A program made the position numbers and the translations under genes. DNA of 64,000 nucleotides from Petrolisthes cinctipes (Eukaryota > Arthropoda > Malacostraca > Decapoda > Porcellanidae), in contig JAWQEG010001306.1 of assembly GCA_033782935.1 (NCBI GenBank), forward strand, positions 310,001 to 374,000. Direction: 5' to 3'. The notes beneath the pieces are model-generated. The model did not search any database. It was given only the letters and a program-made list of their open reading frames with translations, and was not told where the DNA came from. The first letter of the stretch is position 1. Every line of letters begins with the position of its first letter. Below, piece by piece: positions 1-11,965 of the stretch.

Positions 1-1381
1 TGCATCTTCTGTACCCGTTTATATCTCAAATTCTGGCCCTAAATACCCGAAAATTCGATATTTTGGGGTCCCAGAAGCGATCTGTACATGCCTACTCAGT
101 GCTAGAATATTTTCAAAATATAGGCTAAAAACATGCTAAAAATCGATCTTTTAGGTGCCAAAAAGTTGATATCTCAAATTCTGGCCCTAAACACCCAATA
201 ATTCGATATTTTTGGGTCCCAGAAGCGATCTGTACATGCCTACTCAGTGCTAGAATGTTTTCAAAATATAGGCTCAAAACATGCTCAAAATAGATATTTT
301 AGGTGCCCAAAAGTCGATATGTGCATGCATCTTCTGTACTCGTTTATATCTCAAATTCAAGCTCAAAACACCCCGAAATTCGATATTTTGGGGTCCCAGA
401 AGCGATCCGTACATGCCTACTCAGTGCTAGAATATTTTCAAAATATAGGCTCAAAACATGCTAAAAATCGATATTTTAGGTGCGAAAAGGCGATATCTCA
501 AATTCAGGCCCAAAACACCCGAAAATTCGATATTTTGGGGTCCCAGAAGCGATCTGTACATGCCTACTCCGTATTAGAGTATTTTCAAAATTCAGGCACA
601 AAACATGCTAAAAATCGATATTTTAGGTGCCAAAAAGTCGATATCTCAAATTATGGCCCAAAACACCCGAAAATTCGATATTTAGGGGTCCAAGAAGCGA
701 TCTGTACATGCCTACTCCGTGTTAGAGTATTTTCAAAATACAGGCCCAAAACATGCTGAAAATCGATGTTTTAGGTGCAAAAAAGTCGATATGTGCATGC
801 ATCTTCTGTACCCGTTTATATCTCAAATTAAGTCTCAAAACACCCGAAAATTCGATATTTTGGGGTCCCAGAAGGGATATGTACATGCCTACGCCGTGTT
901 AGAGTATTTTCAAAATACAGGCCAAAAACATACTGAAAATCGATCTTTTAGGAGCCCAAAAGTCGATATGTGCATGCATCTTCTGTACCCGTTTATATCT
1001 CAAATTCTGGCCCTAAATACCCGAAAATTCGATATTTTGGGGTCCCAGAAGCAATCTGTACATGCCTACTCAGTGCTAGAATATTTTCAAAATATAGGCT
1101 AAAAACATGCTAAGAATCGATATTTTAGGTGCCAAAAAGTCGATATCTCAAATTCAGTCACAAAACACCCGAAACTTCGATATTTAGGGGTCCCAGAAGC
1201 GATCTGTACATGCCTACTCCGTGTTAGAGTATTTTCAAAATACAGGCCAAAAACATACTGAAAATCGATCTTTTAGGTGCCAAAAAGTCGATATGTGCAA
1301 GCATCTTCAGTACACGTTTATATCTCAAATTCAGGCTCAAAACACCCGAAAATTCGATATTTTGGGGTCCCAAAAGCGATC
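1..1381 (+). repeat. Tail of a preceding superunit
   Basis: The first bases match the sequence starting at 12061, which lies in the later part of superunit 2, so the window opens in the last part of an earlier superunit. The block contains L177, S148 and S147 units. Unit starts include 83, 231, 408, 555, 703 and 880. No gene or non-repeat sequence is present. Confidence 0.75.
408..554 (+). repeat. Type example of the 147-bp short subtype, S147
   Basis: This short unit has AGGTGCGAAAAGGCGATATC where S148 has AGGTGCCAAAAAGTCGATAT, so it is one base shorter. Related copies read GTGCGTAAAGGCG. Because 147 is divisible by three, this subtype keeps the frame of a preceding L177, and the longest stop-free stretches in the window pass through S147 units. 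The first base here is C in place of T (CGTACATG). Confidence 0.88.
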
Positions 1382-4300
1382 TGTACATGCCTACTCCGTG
1401 TTAGAGTATTTTCAAAATACATGCCCAAAACATGCTAAAAATCGATATTCTAGATGCCCAAAGTCAATATGTGCATGTATCTTCTGTACCCGTTTATATC
1501 TCAAATTCAAGCTCAAAACACCCAATAATTCGATATTTTGGGGTCCCAGAAGCAATCTGTACATGCCTACTCAGTGCTAGAATGTTTTCAAAATACAGCC
1601 CAAAAACATACTGAAAATCGATGTTTTAGGTGCCCAAAAGTCGATATGTGCATGCATCTTCTGTACTCGTTTATATCTCAAATTCAGGCTCAAAACACCC
1701 GAAAATTCGATATTTTGGGGTCCCAGAAGCGATCTGTACATGCCTACTCAGTGCTAGAATATTTTCAAAATATAGGCTCAAAACATGCTAAAAATCGATA
1801 TTTTAGGTGCGTAAAGGCGATATCTCAAATTAAGGCCCAAAACACCCCAAAATTCGATATTTAGGGGTCCCAGAAGCGATCTGTACATGCCTACTCCGTG
1901 TTAGAATATTTTCAAAATACATGACCAAAACATGCTGAAAATCGATATTTTAGATGCCCAAAGTCAATATGTGCATGTACCTTCTGTACCCGTTTATATC
2001 TCAAATTCAGGCTCAAAACACCCGAAAATTCAATATTTTGGGGTCCCAGAAGCAATCTGTACATGCCTACTCAGTGCTAGAATATTTTCAAAATATAGGC
2101 TAAAAACATGCTAAAAATCGATCTTTTAGGTGCCAAAAAGTCGATATCTCAAATTCAGTCCCAAAACACCAGAAAATTCGATATTTAGGGGTCCCACAAC
2201 CGATCTGTACATGCCTACTCCGTGTTAGAGTATTTTCAAAATACAGGCCCAAAACATACTGAAAATCGATCTTTTAGGTGCCCAAAAGTCGATATGTGCA
2301 TGCATCTTCTATACCCGTTTATATCTCAAATTCTGGCCCTAAACACCAGAAAATTCAATATTTTGGGGTCCCAGAAGCAATCTGTACATGCCTACTCAGT
2401 GCTAGAATATTTTCAAAATATAGGCTAAAAACATGCTAAAAATCGATATTTTAGGTGCCAAAAAGTCGATATCTCAAATTAAAGCCCAAAACACCCGAAA
2501 ATTCGATATTTAGGGGTCCCAGAAGCGATCTGTACATGCCTACTCCGTGTTAGAGTATTTTCAAAATACAGGCTAAAAACATACTGAAAATCGATCTTTT
2601 AGGTGCCCAAAAGTCAATATGTGCATGCATCTTCTGTACCCGTTTATATCTCAAATTCAAGCCCTAAACACCCGAAAACTCAATATTTTGGGGCCCAAGA
2701 AGCAATCTGTACATGCCTACTCAGTGCTAGAATATTTTCAAAATATAGGCTAAAAACATGTTAAAAATCGATATTTTAGGTGCTTAAAAGTCGATATCTC
2801 AAATAAAGGCCCAAAACACCCCAAAATTCGATATTTAGGGGTCCCAGAAGGGATCTGTACATGCCTACTCCGTGTTAGAGTATTTTCAAAATACAGGCCA
2901 AAAACATACTGAAAATCGATCTTTTAGGAGCCTAAAAGTCGATATGTGCATGCATCTTCTGTATCCGTTTATATCTGAAATTCTGGCCCTAAACACCCGA
3001 AAATTCGATATTTTGGGGTCCCAGAAGCGATCTGTACATGCCTACTCCGTGTTAGAGTATTTTCATAATATTGGCCAAAAACATACTGAAAATCGATCTT
3101 TTAGGTGCCCAAAAGTCGATTTGTGCATGCATCTTCTGTACCCGTTTATATCTCAAATTCAAGCCCTAAACACCGGAAAATTCAATATTTTGGGGTCCCA
3201 GAAGCAATCTGTACATGCCTACTCAGTGCTAGAATATTTTTCAAAATATAGGCTAAAAACATGCTAAAAATCGATATTTTAGGTGCCAAAAAGTCGATAT
3301 CTCAAATTATGGCCCAAAACACCCGAAAATTCGATATTTAGGGGTCCAAGAAGCGATCTGTACATGCCTACTCCGTGTTAGAGTATTTTCAAAATACAGG
3401 CCCAAAACATGCTGAAAATCGATGTTTTAGGTGCAAAAAAGTCGATATGTGCATGCATCTTCAGAACCCGTTTATATCTCAAATTAAGGCTCAAAACACC
3501 CGAAAATTTGATATTTTGGGGTCCCAGAAGCGATCTGTACATGCCTACTCCGTGTTAGAGTATTTTCAAAATTCAGGCCCAAAACATGCTGAAAATCGAT
3601 ATTTTAGATGCCCAAAGTCAATATGTGCATGTATCTTCTGTACCCGTTTATATCTCAAATTCAGGCTCAAAACACCCGAAAATTCAATATTTTGGGGTCC
3701 CAGAAGCAATCTGTACATGCCTACTCAGTGCTAGAATATTTTCAAAATATAGGCTAAAAACATGTTAAAAATCGATGTTTTAGGTGCCAAAAAGTCGATA
3801 TCTCAAATTATGGCCCAAAACACCCGAAAATTCGATATTTAGGGGTCCAAGAAGCGATCTGTACATACCTACTCCGTGTTAGAGTATTTTTAAAATACAG
3901 GCCCAAAACATGCTGAAAATCGATGTTTTAGGTGCAAAAAAGTCGATATGTGCATGCATCTTCAGAACCCGTTTATATCTCAAATTCAGGCTCAAAACAC
4001 CCGAAAATTCGATATTTTGGGGTCCCAGAAGCGATCTGTACATGCCTACTCCGTGTTAGAGTATTTTCAAAATTCAGGCCCAAAACATGCTGAAAATCGA
4101 TATTTTAGAGCCCAAAGTCAATATGTGCATGTATCTTCTGTACCCGTTTATATCTCAAATTCAGGCTCAAAACACCCAAAAATTCAATATTTTGGGGTCC
4201 CAGAAGCAATCTGTACATGCCTACTCAGTGCTAGAATATTTTCAAAATATAGGCTAAAAACATGTTAAAAATCGATGTTTTAGGTGCCAAAAAGTCGATA

Positions 4301-7300
4301 TCTCAAATTAAGGCCCAAAACACCCGAAAATTCGATATTTAGGGGTCCCAGAAGGGATCTGTACATGCCTACGCCGTGTTAGAGTATTTTCAAAATACAG
4401 GCCAAAAACATACTGAAAATAGATCTTTTAGGAGCCCAAATGTCGATATGTGCATGCATCTTCTGTACCCGTTTATATCTCAAATTCTGGCCCTAAATAC
4501 CCGAAAATTCGATATTTTGGGGTCCCAGAAGCGATCTGTACATGCCTACTCAGTGCTAGAATATTTTCAAAATATAGGCTAAAAACATGATAAAAATCGA
4601 TCTTTTAGGTGCCAAAAAGTTGATATCTCAAATTCTGGCCCTAAACACCCGAAAATTCGATATTTTTGGGTCCCAGAAGCGATCTGTACATGCCTACTCA
4701 GTGCTAGAATGTTTTCAAAATATAGGCTCAAAACATGCTCAAAATCGATATTTTAGGTGCCCAAAAGTCGATATGTGCATGCATCTTCTGTACTCGTTTA
4801 TATCTCAAATTCAAGCTCAAAACACCCGAAAATTCGATATTTTGGGGTCCCAGAAGCGATCCGTACATGCCTACTCAGTGCTAGAATATTTTCAAAATAT
4901 AGGCTCAAAACATGCTAAAAATCGATATTTTAGGTGCGAAAAGGCGATATCTCAAATTCAGGCCCAAAACACCCGAAAATTCGATATTTTGGGGTCCCAG
5001 AAGCGATCTGTACATGCCTACTCCGTAATAGAGAATTTTCAAAATTCAGGCACAAAACATGCTGAAAATCGATATTTTTAGTGCCCAAAGTCAATATGTG
5101 TATGCATCTTCTATACTCGTTTATATCTCAAATTCAGGCTCAAAACACCCGAAAATTCGATATTTTGGGGTCCCAGAAGCGATCTGTACATGCCTACTCA
5201 GTGCTAGAATATTTTCAAAATATAGGCTAAAAACATGCTAAAAATCGATATTTTAGGTGCCCAAAAGTCAATATGTGTATGCATCTTCTATACTCGTTTA
5301 TATCTCAAATTCAGGCTCAAAACACCCGAAAATTCGATATTTTTGGGTCCCAGAAGCGATCTGTACATGCCTACTCAGTGCTAGAATGTTTTCAAAATAT
5401 AGGCTCAAAACATGCTCAAAATCGATATTTTAGGTGCCCAAAAGTCGATATGTGCATGCATCTTCTGTACTCGTTTATATCTCAAATTCAAGCTCAAAAC
5501 ACCCGAAAATTCGATATTTTGGGGTCCCAGAAGCGATCCGTACATGCCTACTCAGTGCTAGAATATTTTCAAAATATAGGCTCAAAACATGCTAAAAATC
5601 GATATTTTAGGTGCGAAAAGGCGATATCTCAAATTCAGGCCCAAAACACCCGAAAATTCGATATTTTGGGGTCCCAGAAGCGATCTGTACATGCCTACTC
5701 CGTGTTAGAGTATTTTCAAAATTCAATCCCAAAACATGCTGAAAATCGATATTTTTGGGGCCCAAAGTTAATATGTGTATGCATCTTTTACACTCGTTTA
5801 TATCTCAAATTCAGGCTCAAAACACCCGAAAACTCGATATTTTGGGGTCCCAGAAGCGATCTGTACATGCCTACTCAGTGCTAGAATATTTTCAAAATAT
5901 AGGCTCAAAACATGCTAAAAATCGATATTTTAGGTACGTAAAGGCGATATCTCAAATTCAGGCCCAAAACACCCGAAAATTCGATATTTTGGGGTCCCAG
6001 AAGCGATCTGTACATGCCTACTCAGTGCTAGAATGTTTTCAAAATATAGGCTCAAAACATGCTTAAAATCGATATTTTAGGTGCCCAAAAGTCGATATGT
6101 GAATGCATCTTCTGTACCCGTTTATATCTCGAATTCATGCTCAAAACACCCGAAAATTCAATATTTTGGGGTCCCAGAAGCAATCTGTACATGCCTACTC
6201 AGTGCTAGAATATTTTCAAAATATAGGCTAAAAACATGATAAAAATCGATATTTTTGGTCCCAAAAAGTCGATATCTCAAATTAAGGCCCAAAACACCCA
6301 AAAATTCGATATTTAGGGGTCCTAGAGGCGATCTGTACATGCCTACCCCGTGTTAGAGTATTTTCAAAATACAGGCCAAAAACATACTGAAAATCGATCT
6401 TTTAGGTGCCAAAAAGTCGATATGTGCATGCATCTTCAGAACAAGTTCATATCTCAAATTCAGGCTCAAAACACCCGAAAATTCGATATTTTGGGGTCTC
6501 AAAAGCGATCTGTACATGCCTACTCAGTGCTAGAATGTTTTCAAAATACAGGCCAAAAACATACTGAAAATCGATCTTTTAGGTGCCAAAAGTCGATATG
6601 TGTATGCATCTTCTGTACTCGTTTATATCTCAAATTCAGGCTCAAAACACCCGAAAATTCAATATTTTGGGGTCCCAGAAGCGATCTGTACATGCCTACT
6701 CAGTGCTAGAATATTTTCAAAATATAGGCTCAAAACATGCTAAAAATCGATATTTTAGGTGCGTAAAGGCGATATCTCAAATTAAGGCCCAAAACACCCC
6801 AAAATTCGATATTTAGGGGTCCCAGAAGCGATCTGTACATGCCTACTCCGTGTTAGAATATTTTCAAAATACAGGCTAAAAACATACTGAAAATCGATCT
6901 TTTAGGTGCCCAAAAGTCGATATGTGCATGCATCTTCTGTACCCGTTTATATCTCTAATTCAAGCCCTAAACACCCGAAAACTCAATATTTTGGGGCCCA
7001 AGAAGCAATCTGTACATGCCTACTCAGTGCTAGAATATTTTCAAAATATAGGCTAAAAACATGTTAAAAATCGATATTTTAGGTGCTTAAAAGTCGATAT
7101 CTCAAATAAAGGCCCAAAACACCCTAAAATTCGATATTTAGGGGTCCCAGAAGGGATCTGTACATGCCTACTCCGTGTTAGAGTATTTTCAAAATACAGG
7201 CCAAAAACATACTGAAAATCGATCTTTTAGGTGCCTAAAAGTCGATATGTGCATGCATCTTCTGTATCCGTTTATATCTGAAATTCTGGCCCTAAACACC

Positions 7301-8486
7301 CGAAAATTCGATATTTTGGGGTCCCAGAAGCGATCTGTACATGCTTACTCCGTGTTAGAGTATTTTCATAATATTGGCCAAAAACATACTGAAAATCGAT
7401 CTTTTAGGTGCCCAAAAGTCGATTTGTGCATGCATCTTCTGTACCCGTTTATATCTCAAATTCAAGCCCTAAACACCGGAAAATTCAATATTTTGGGGTC
7501 CCAGAAGCAATCTGTACATGCCTACTCAGTGCTAGAATATTTTCAAAAAATAGGCTAAAAACATGCTAAAAATCGATATTTTAGGTGCCAAAAAGTCGAT
7601 ATCTCAAATTATGGCCCAAAACACCCGAAAATTCGATATTTAGGGGTCCAAGAAGCGATCTGTACATGCCTACTCCGTATTAGAGTATTTTCAAAATACA
7701 GGCCCAAAACATGCTCAAAATCGATGTTTTAGGTGCAAAAAAGTCGATATGTGCATGCATCTTCAGAACAAGTTTATATCTCAAATTCAGGCTCAAAACA
7801 CCCGAAAATTCGATATTTTGGGGTCCCAGAAGCGATCTGTACATGCCTACTCCGTGTTAGAGTATTTTCAAAATTCAGGCCCAAAACATGCTGAAAATCG
7901 ATATTTTAGATGCCCAAAGTCAATATGTGCATGTATCTTCTGTACCCGTTTATATCTCAAATTCAGGCTCAAAACACCCGAAAATTCAATATTTTGGGGT
8001 CCCAGAAGCAATCTGTACATGCCTACTCAGTGATAGAATATTTTCAAAATATAGGCTAAAAACATGTTAAAAATCGATGTTTTAGGTGTCAATAAGTCGA
8101 TATCTCAAATTAAGGCCCAAAACACCCGAAAATTCGATATTTATGGGTCCCAGAAGGGATCTGTACATGCCTACTCCGTGTTAGAGTATTTTCAAAATAC
8201 AGGCCAAAAACATACTGAAAATCGATCTTTTAGGTGCCCAAAAGTCGATATGTGCATGCATCTTCTGTACCCGTTTATATCTCAAATTCTGGCCCTAAAC
8301 ACCCGAAAATTCGATATTTTTGGGTCCCAGAAGCGATCTGTAGATGCCTACTCAGTGATAGAATGTTTTCAAAATATAGGATCAAAACATGCTTAAAATC
8401 GATATTTTTGGTCCCAAAAAGTCGATATCTCAAATTCAGGCTCAAAACACCCGAAAATTCGATACTTAGGGGTCCCAGAGGCGATC
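1382..8486 (+). repeat. Superunit 1 (about 7.1 kb)
   Basis: The block starts with a long unit containing ATACATGCCCAAAACATGC and ends where the same kind of unit reappears at 8487. Its order of modules matches superunit 2: L176-rich start, 325-bp dimers, the CATAATATTGG trimer, 501-bp trimers, then an L177+S148 and S147 section. From about 1390 to 4100 the offset to superunit 2 is 7105 bp (7104 after a single-base indel near 3231). After superunit 2 gains one extra 501-bp trimer the offset is 7606, and near 6158 it is 6606. Differences are therefore mainly whole groups of units. Confidence 0.75.
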
Positions 8487-9310
8487 TGTACATGCCTACT
8501 CCGTGTTAGAGTATTTTCAAAATACATGCCCAAAACATGCTAAAAATCGATATTTTAGATGCCCAAAGTCAATATGTGCATGTATCTTCTGTACCCGTTT
8601 ATATCTCAAATTCAGGCTCAAAACACCCGAAAATTCGATATTTTGGGGTCTTAGAAGCAATCTGTACATGCCTACTCAGTGCTAGAATGTTTTCAAAATA
8701 CAGGCCAAAAACATACTGAAAATCGATCTTTTAGGTGCCCAAAAGTCGATATGTGCATGCATCTTCTGTACTCGTTTATATCTCAAATTCAGGCTCAAAA
8801 CACCCGAAAATTCAATATTTTGGGGTCCCAGAAGCGATCTGTACATGCCTACTCAGTGCTAGAATATTTTCAAAATATAGGCTCAAAACATGCTAAAAAT
8901 CGATATTTTAGGTGCGTAAAGGCGATATCTCAAAATAAGGCCCAAAACACCCCAAAATTCGATATTTAGGGGTCCCAGAAGCGATCTGTACATGCCTACT
9001 CCGTGTTAGAATATTTTCAAAATACATGACCAAAACATGCTGAAAATCGATATTTTAGATGCCCAAAGTCAATATGTGCATGTATCTTCTGTACCCGTTT
9101 ATATCTCAAATTCAGGCTCAAAACACCCGAAAATTCAATATATTGGGGTCCCAGAAGCAATCTGTACATGCCTACTCAGTGCTAGAATATTTTCAAAATA
9201 TAGGCTAAAAACATGCTAAAAATCGATATTTTAGGTGCCAAAAAGTCGATATCTCAAATTCAGTCCCAAAACACCCGAAAATTCGATATTTAGGGGTCCC
9301 ACAACCGATC

Positions 9311-9960
9311 TGTACATGCCTACTCCGTGTTAGAGTATTTTCAAAATACAGGCCCAAAACATACTGAAAATCGATCTTTTAGGTGCCCAAAAGTCGATAT
9401 GTGCATGCATCTTCTGTACCCGTTTATATCTCAAATTTTGGCCCTAAACACCAGAAAATTCAATATTTTGGGGTCCCAGAAGCAATCTGTACATGCCTAC
9501 TCAGTGCTAGAATATTTCCAAAATATAGGCTAAAAACATGCTAAAAATCGATATTTTAGGTGCCAAAAAGTCGATATCTCAAATTAAAGCCCAAAACACC
9601 CGAAAATTCGATGTTTAGGGGTCCCAGAAGCGATCTGTACATGCCTACTCCGTGTTAGAGTATTTTCAAAATACAGGCTAAAAACATACTGAAAATCGAT
9701 CTTTTAGGTGCCCAAAAGTCGATATGTGCATGCATCTTCTGTAACCGTTTATATCTCAAATTCAAGCCCTAAACACCCGAAAACTCAATATTTTGGGGCC
9801 CAAGAAGCAATCTGTACATGCCTACTCAGTGCTAGAATATTTTCAAAATATAGGCTAAAAACATGTTAAAAATCGATATTTTAGGTGCTTAAAAGTCGAT
9901 ATCTCAAATAAAGGCCCAAAACACCCCAAAATTCGATATTTAGGGGTCCCAGAAGGGATC
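9311..9960 (+). repeat. Two consecutive 325-bp dimers (L177+S148)
   Basis: Unit starts at 9311, 9488, 9636 and 9813, with the next at 9961, give lengths 177, 148, 177 and 148. This is the simplest higher-order unit of the array. The same dimer order is seen at 2222-2871, 13781-14430 and 35422-36071 (phased from the GTGTTAGAG or equivalent block), all inside the same larger module. Confidence 0.9.
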
Positions 9961-10462
9961 TGTACATGCCTACTCCGTGTTAGAGTATTTTCAAAATACA
10001 GGCCAAAAACATGCTGAAAATCGATCTTTTAGGTGCCTAAAAGTCGATATGTGCATGCATCTTCTGTATCCGTTTATATCTGAAATTCTGGCCCTAAACA
10101 CCCGAAAATTCGATATTTTGGGGTCCCAGAAGCGATCTGTACATGCCTACTCCGTGTTAGAGTATTTTCATAATATTGGACAAAAACATACTGAAAATCG
10201 ATCTTTTAGGTGCCCAAAAGTCGATTTGTGCATGCATCTTCTGTACCCTTTTATATCTCAAATTCAAGCCCTAAACACCGGAAAATTCAATATTTTGGGG
10301 TCCCAGAAGCAATCTGTACATGCCTACTCAGTGCTAGAATATTTTCAAAATATAGGCTAAAAACATGCTAAAAATCGATATTTTAGGTGCCAAAAAGTCG
10401 ATATCTCAAATTATGGCCCAAAACACCCGAAAATACGATATTTAGGGGTCCAAGAAGCGATC
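9961..10462 (+). repeat. 502-bp trimer with the CATAATATTGG long subtype
   Basis: Unit starts at 9961, 10138 and 10315, with the next at 10463, give 177+177+148 bp. The second long unit carries TTTTCATAATATTGGAC and GTCGATTTGTGC in place of TTTTCAAAATACAGGCC and GTCGATATGTGC. This subtype recurs near 3060, 7370, 17040, 19870, 22670, 30310, 31310, 33465 and 36255, mostly as the middle unit of an L+L+S group. Confidence 0.88.
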
Positions 10463-11965
10463 TGTACATGCCTACTCCGTGTTAGAGTATTTTCAAAATA
10501 CAGGCCCAAAACATACTGAAAATCGATGTTTTAGGTGCAAAAAAGTCGATATGTGCTTGCATCTTCAGAACCCGTTTATATCTCAAATTAAGGCTCAAAA
10601 CACCCGAAAATTCGATATTTTGGGGTCCCAGAAGCGATCTGTACATGCCTACTCCGTGTTAGAGTATTTTCAAAATTCAGGCCCAAAACATGCTGAAAAT
10701 CGATATTTTAGATGCCCAAAGTCAATATGTGCATGTATCTTCTGTACCCGTTTATATCTCAAATTCAGGCTCAAAACACCCGAAAATTCAATATTTTGGG
10801 GTCCCAGAAGCAATCTGTACATGCCTACTCAGTGCTAGAATATTTTCAAAATATAGGCTAAAAACATGTTAAAAATCGATGTTTTAGGTGCCAAAAAGTC
10901 GACATCTCAAATTATGGCCCAAAACACCCGAAAATTCGATATTTAGGGGTCCAAGAAGCGATCTGTACATGCCTACTCCGTGTTAGAGTATTTTCAAAAT
11001 ACAGGCCCAAAACATGCTGAAAATCGATGTTTTAGGTGCAAAAAAGTCGATATGTGCATGCATCTTCAGAACCCGTTTATATCTCAAATTCAGGCTCAAA
11101 ACACCCGAAAATTCGATATTTTGGGGTCCCGGAAGCGATCTGTACATGCCTACTCCGTGTTAGAGTGTTTTCAAAATTCAGGCCCAAAACATGCTGAAAA
11201 TCGATATTTTAGATGCCCAAAGTCAATATGTGCATGTATCTTCTGTACCCGTTTATATCTCAAATTCAGGCTCAAAACACCCGAAAATTCAATATTTTGG
11301 GGTCCCAGAAGCAATCTGTACATGCCTACTCAGTGCTAGAATATTTTCAAAATATAGGCTAAAAACATGTTAAAAATCGATGTTTTAGGTGCCAAAAAGT
11401 CGATATCTCAAATTAACGCCCAAAACACCCGAAAATTCGATATTTAGGGGTCCCAGAAGGGATCTGTACATGCCTACGCCGTGTTAGAGTATTTTCAAAA
11501 TACAGGCCAAAAACATACTGAAAATCGATGTTTTAGGTGCAAAAAAGTCGATATGTGCATGCATCTTCAGAACCCGTTTATATCTCAAATTCAGGCTCAA
11601 AACACCCGAAAATTCGATATTTTGGGGTCCCAGAAGCGATCTGTACATGCCTACTCCGTGTTAGAGTATTTTCAAAATTCAGGCCCAAAACATGCTGAAA
11701 ATCGATATTTTAGATGCCCAAAGTCAATATGTGCATGTATCTTCTGTACCCGTTTATATCTCAAATTCAGGCTCAAAACACCCGAAAATTCAATATTTTG
11801 GGGTCCGAGAAGCAATCTGTACATGCCTACTCAGTGCTAGAATATTTTCAAAATATAGGCTAAAAACATGTTAAAAATCGATGTTTTAGGTGCCAAAAAG
11901 TCGATATCTCAAATTAACGCCCAAAACACCCGAAAATTCGATATTTAGGGGTCCCAGAAGGGATC
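10463..11965 (+). repeat. Three tandem copies of a 501-bp higher-order repeat
   Basis: Unit starts at 10463, 10640, 10816, 10964, 11141, 11317, 11465, 11642 and 11818, with the next at 11966, give 177+176+148 bp three times. The first unit has the CATCTTCAGAACCCG variant, the second is L176 and the third is S148. Equivalent positions in neighbouring copies agree far better than adjacent units do, which is the definition of a higher-order repeat. A related pair starts at 3359 and 3860; the second copy is one base shorter because its middle unit is 175 bp (TAGAGCCC in place of TAGATGCCC). Confidence 0.93.
10640..10815 (+). repeat. Type example of the 176-bp long subtype, L176
   Basis: This subtype has TTTTAGATGCCCAAAGTCAA where typical L units have AGGTGCCCAAAAGTCGATAT. 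One A is missing, and a CpG is replaced by CpA (GTCGAT to GTCAAT). It also has GCATGTATC in place of GCATGCATC, which destroys the TGCATGCA palindrome. The single-base loss changes the reading frame of the following unit. L176 commonly occupies the middle position of the 501-bp trimer. Confidence 0.9.
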
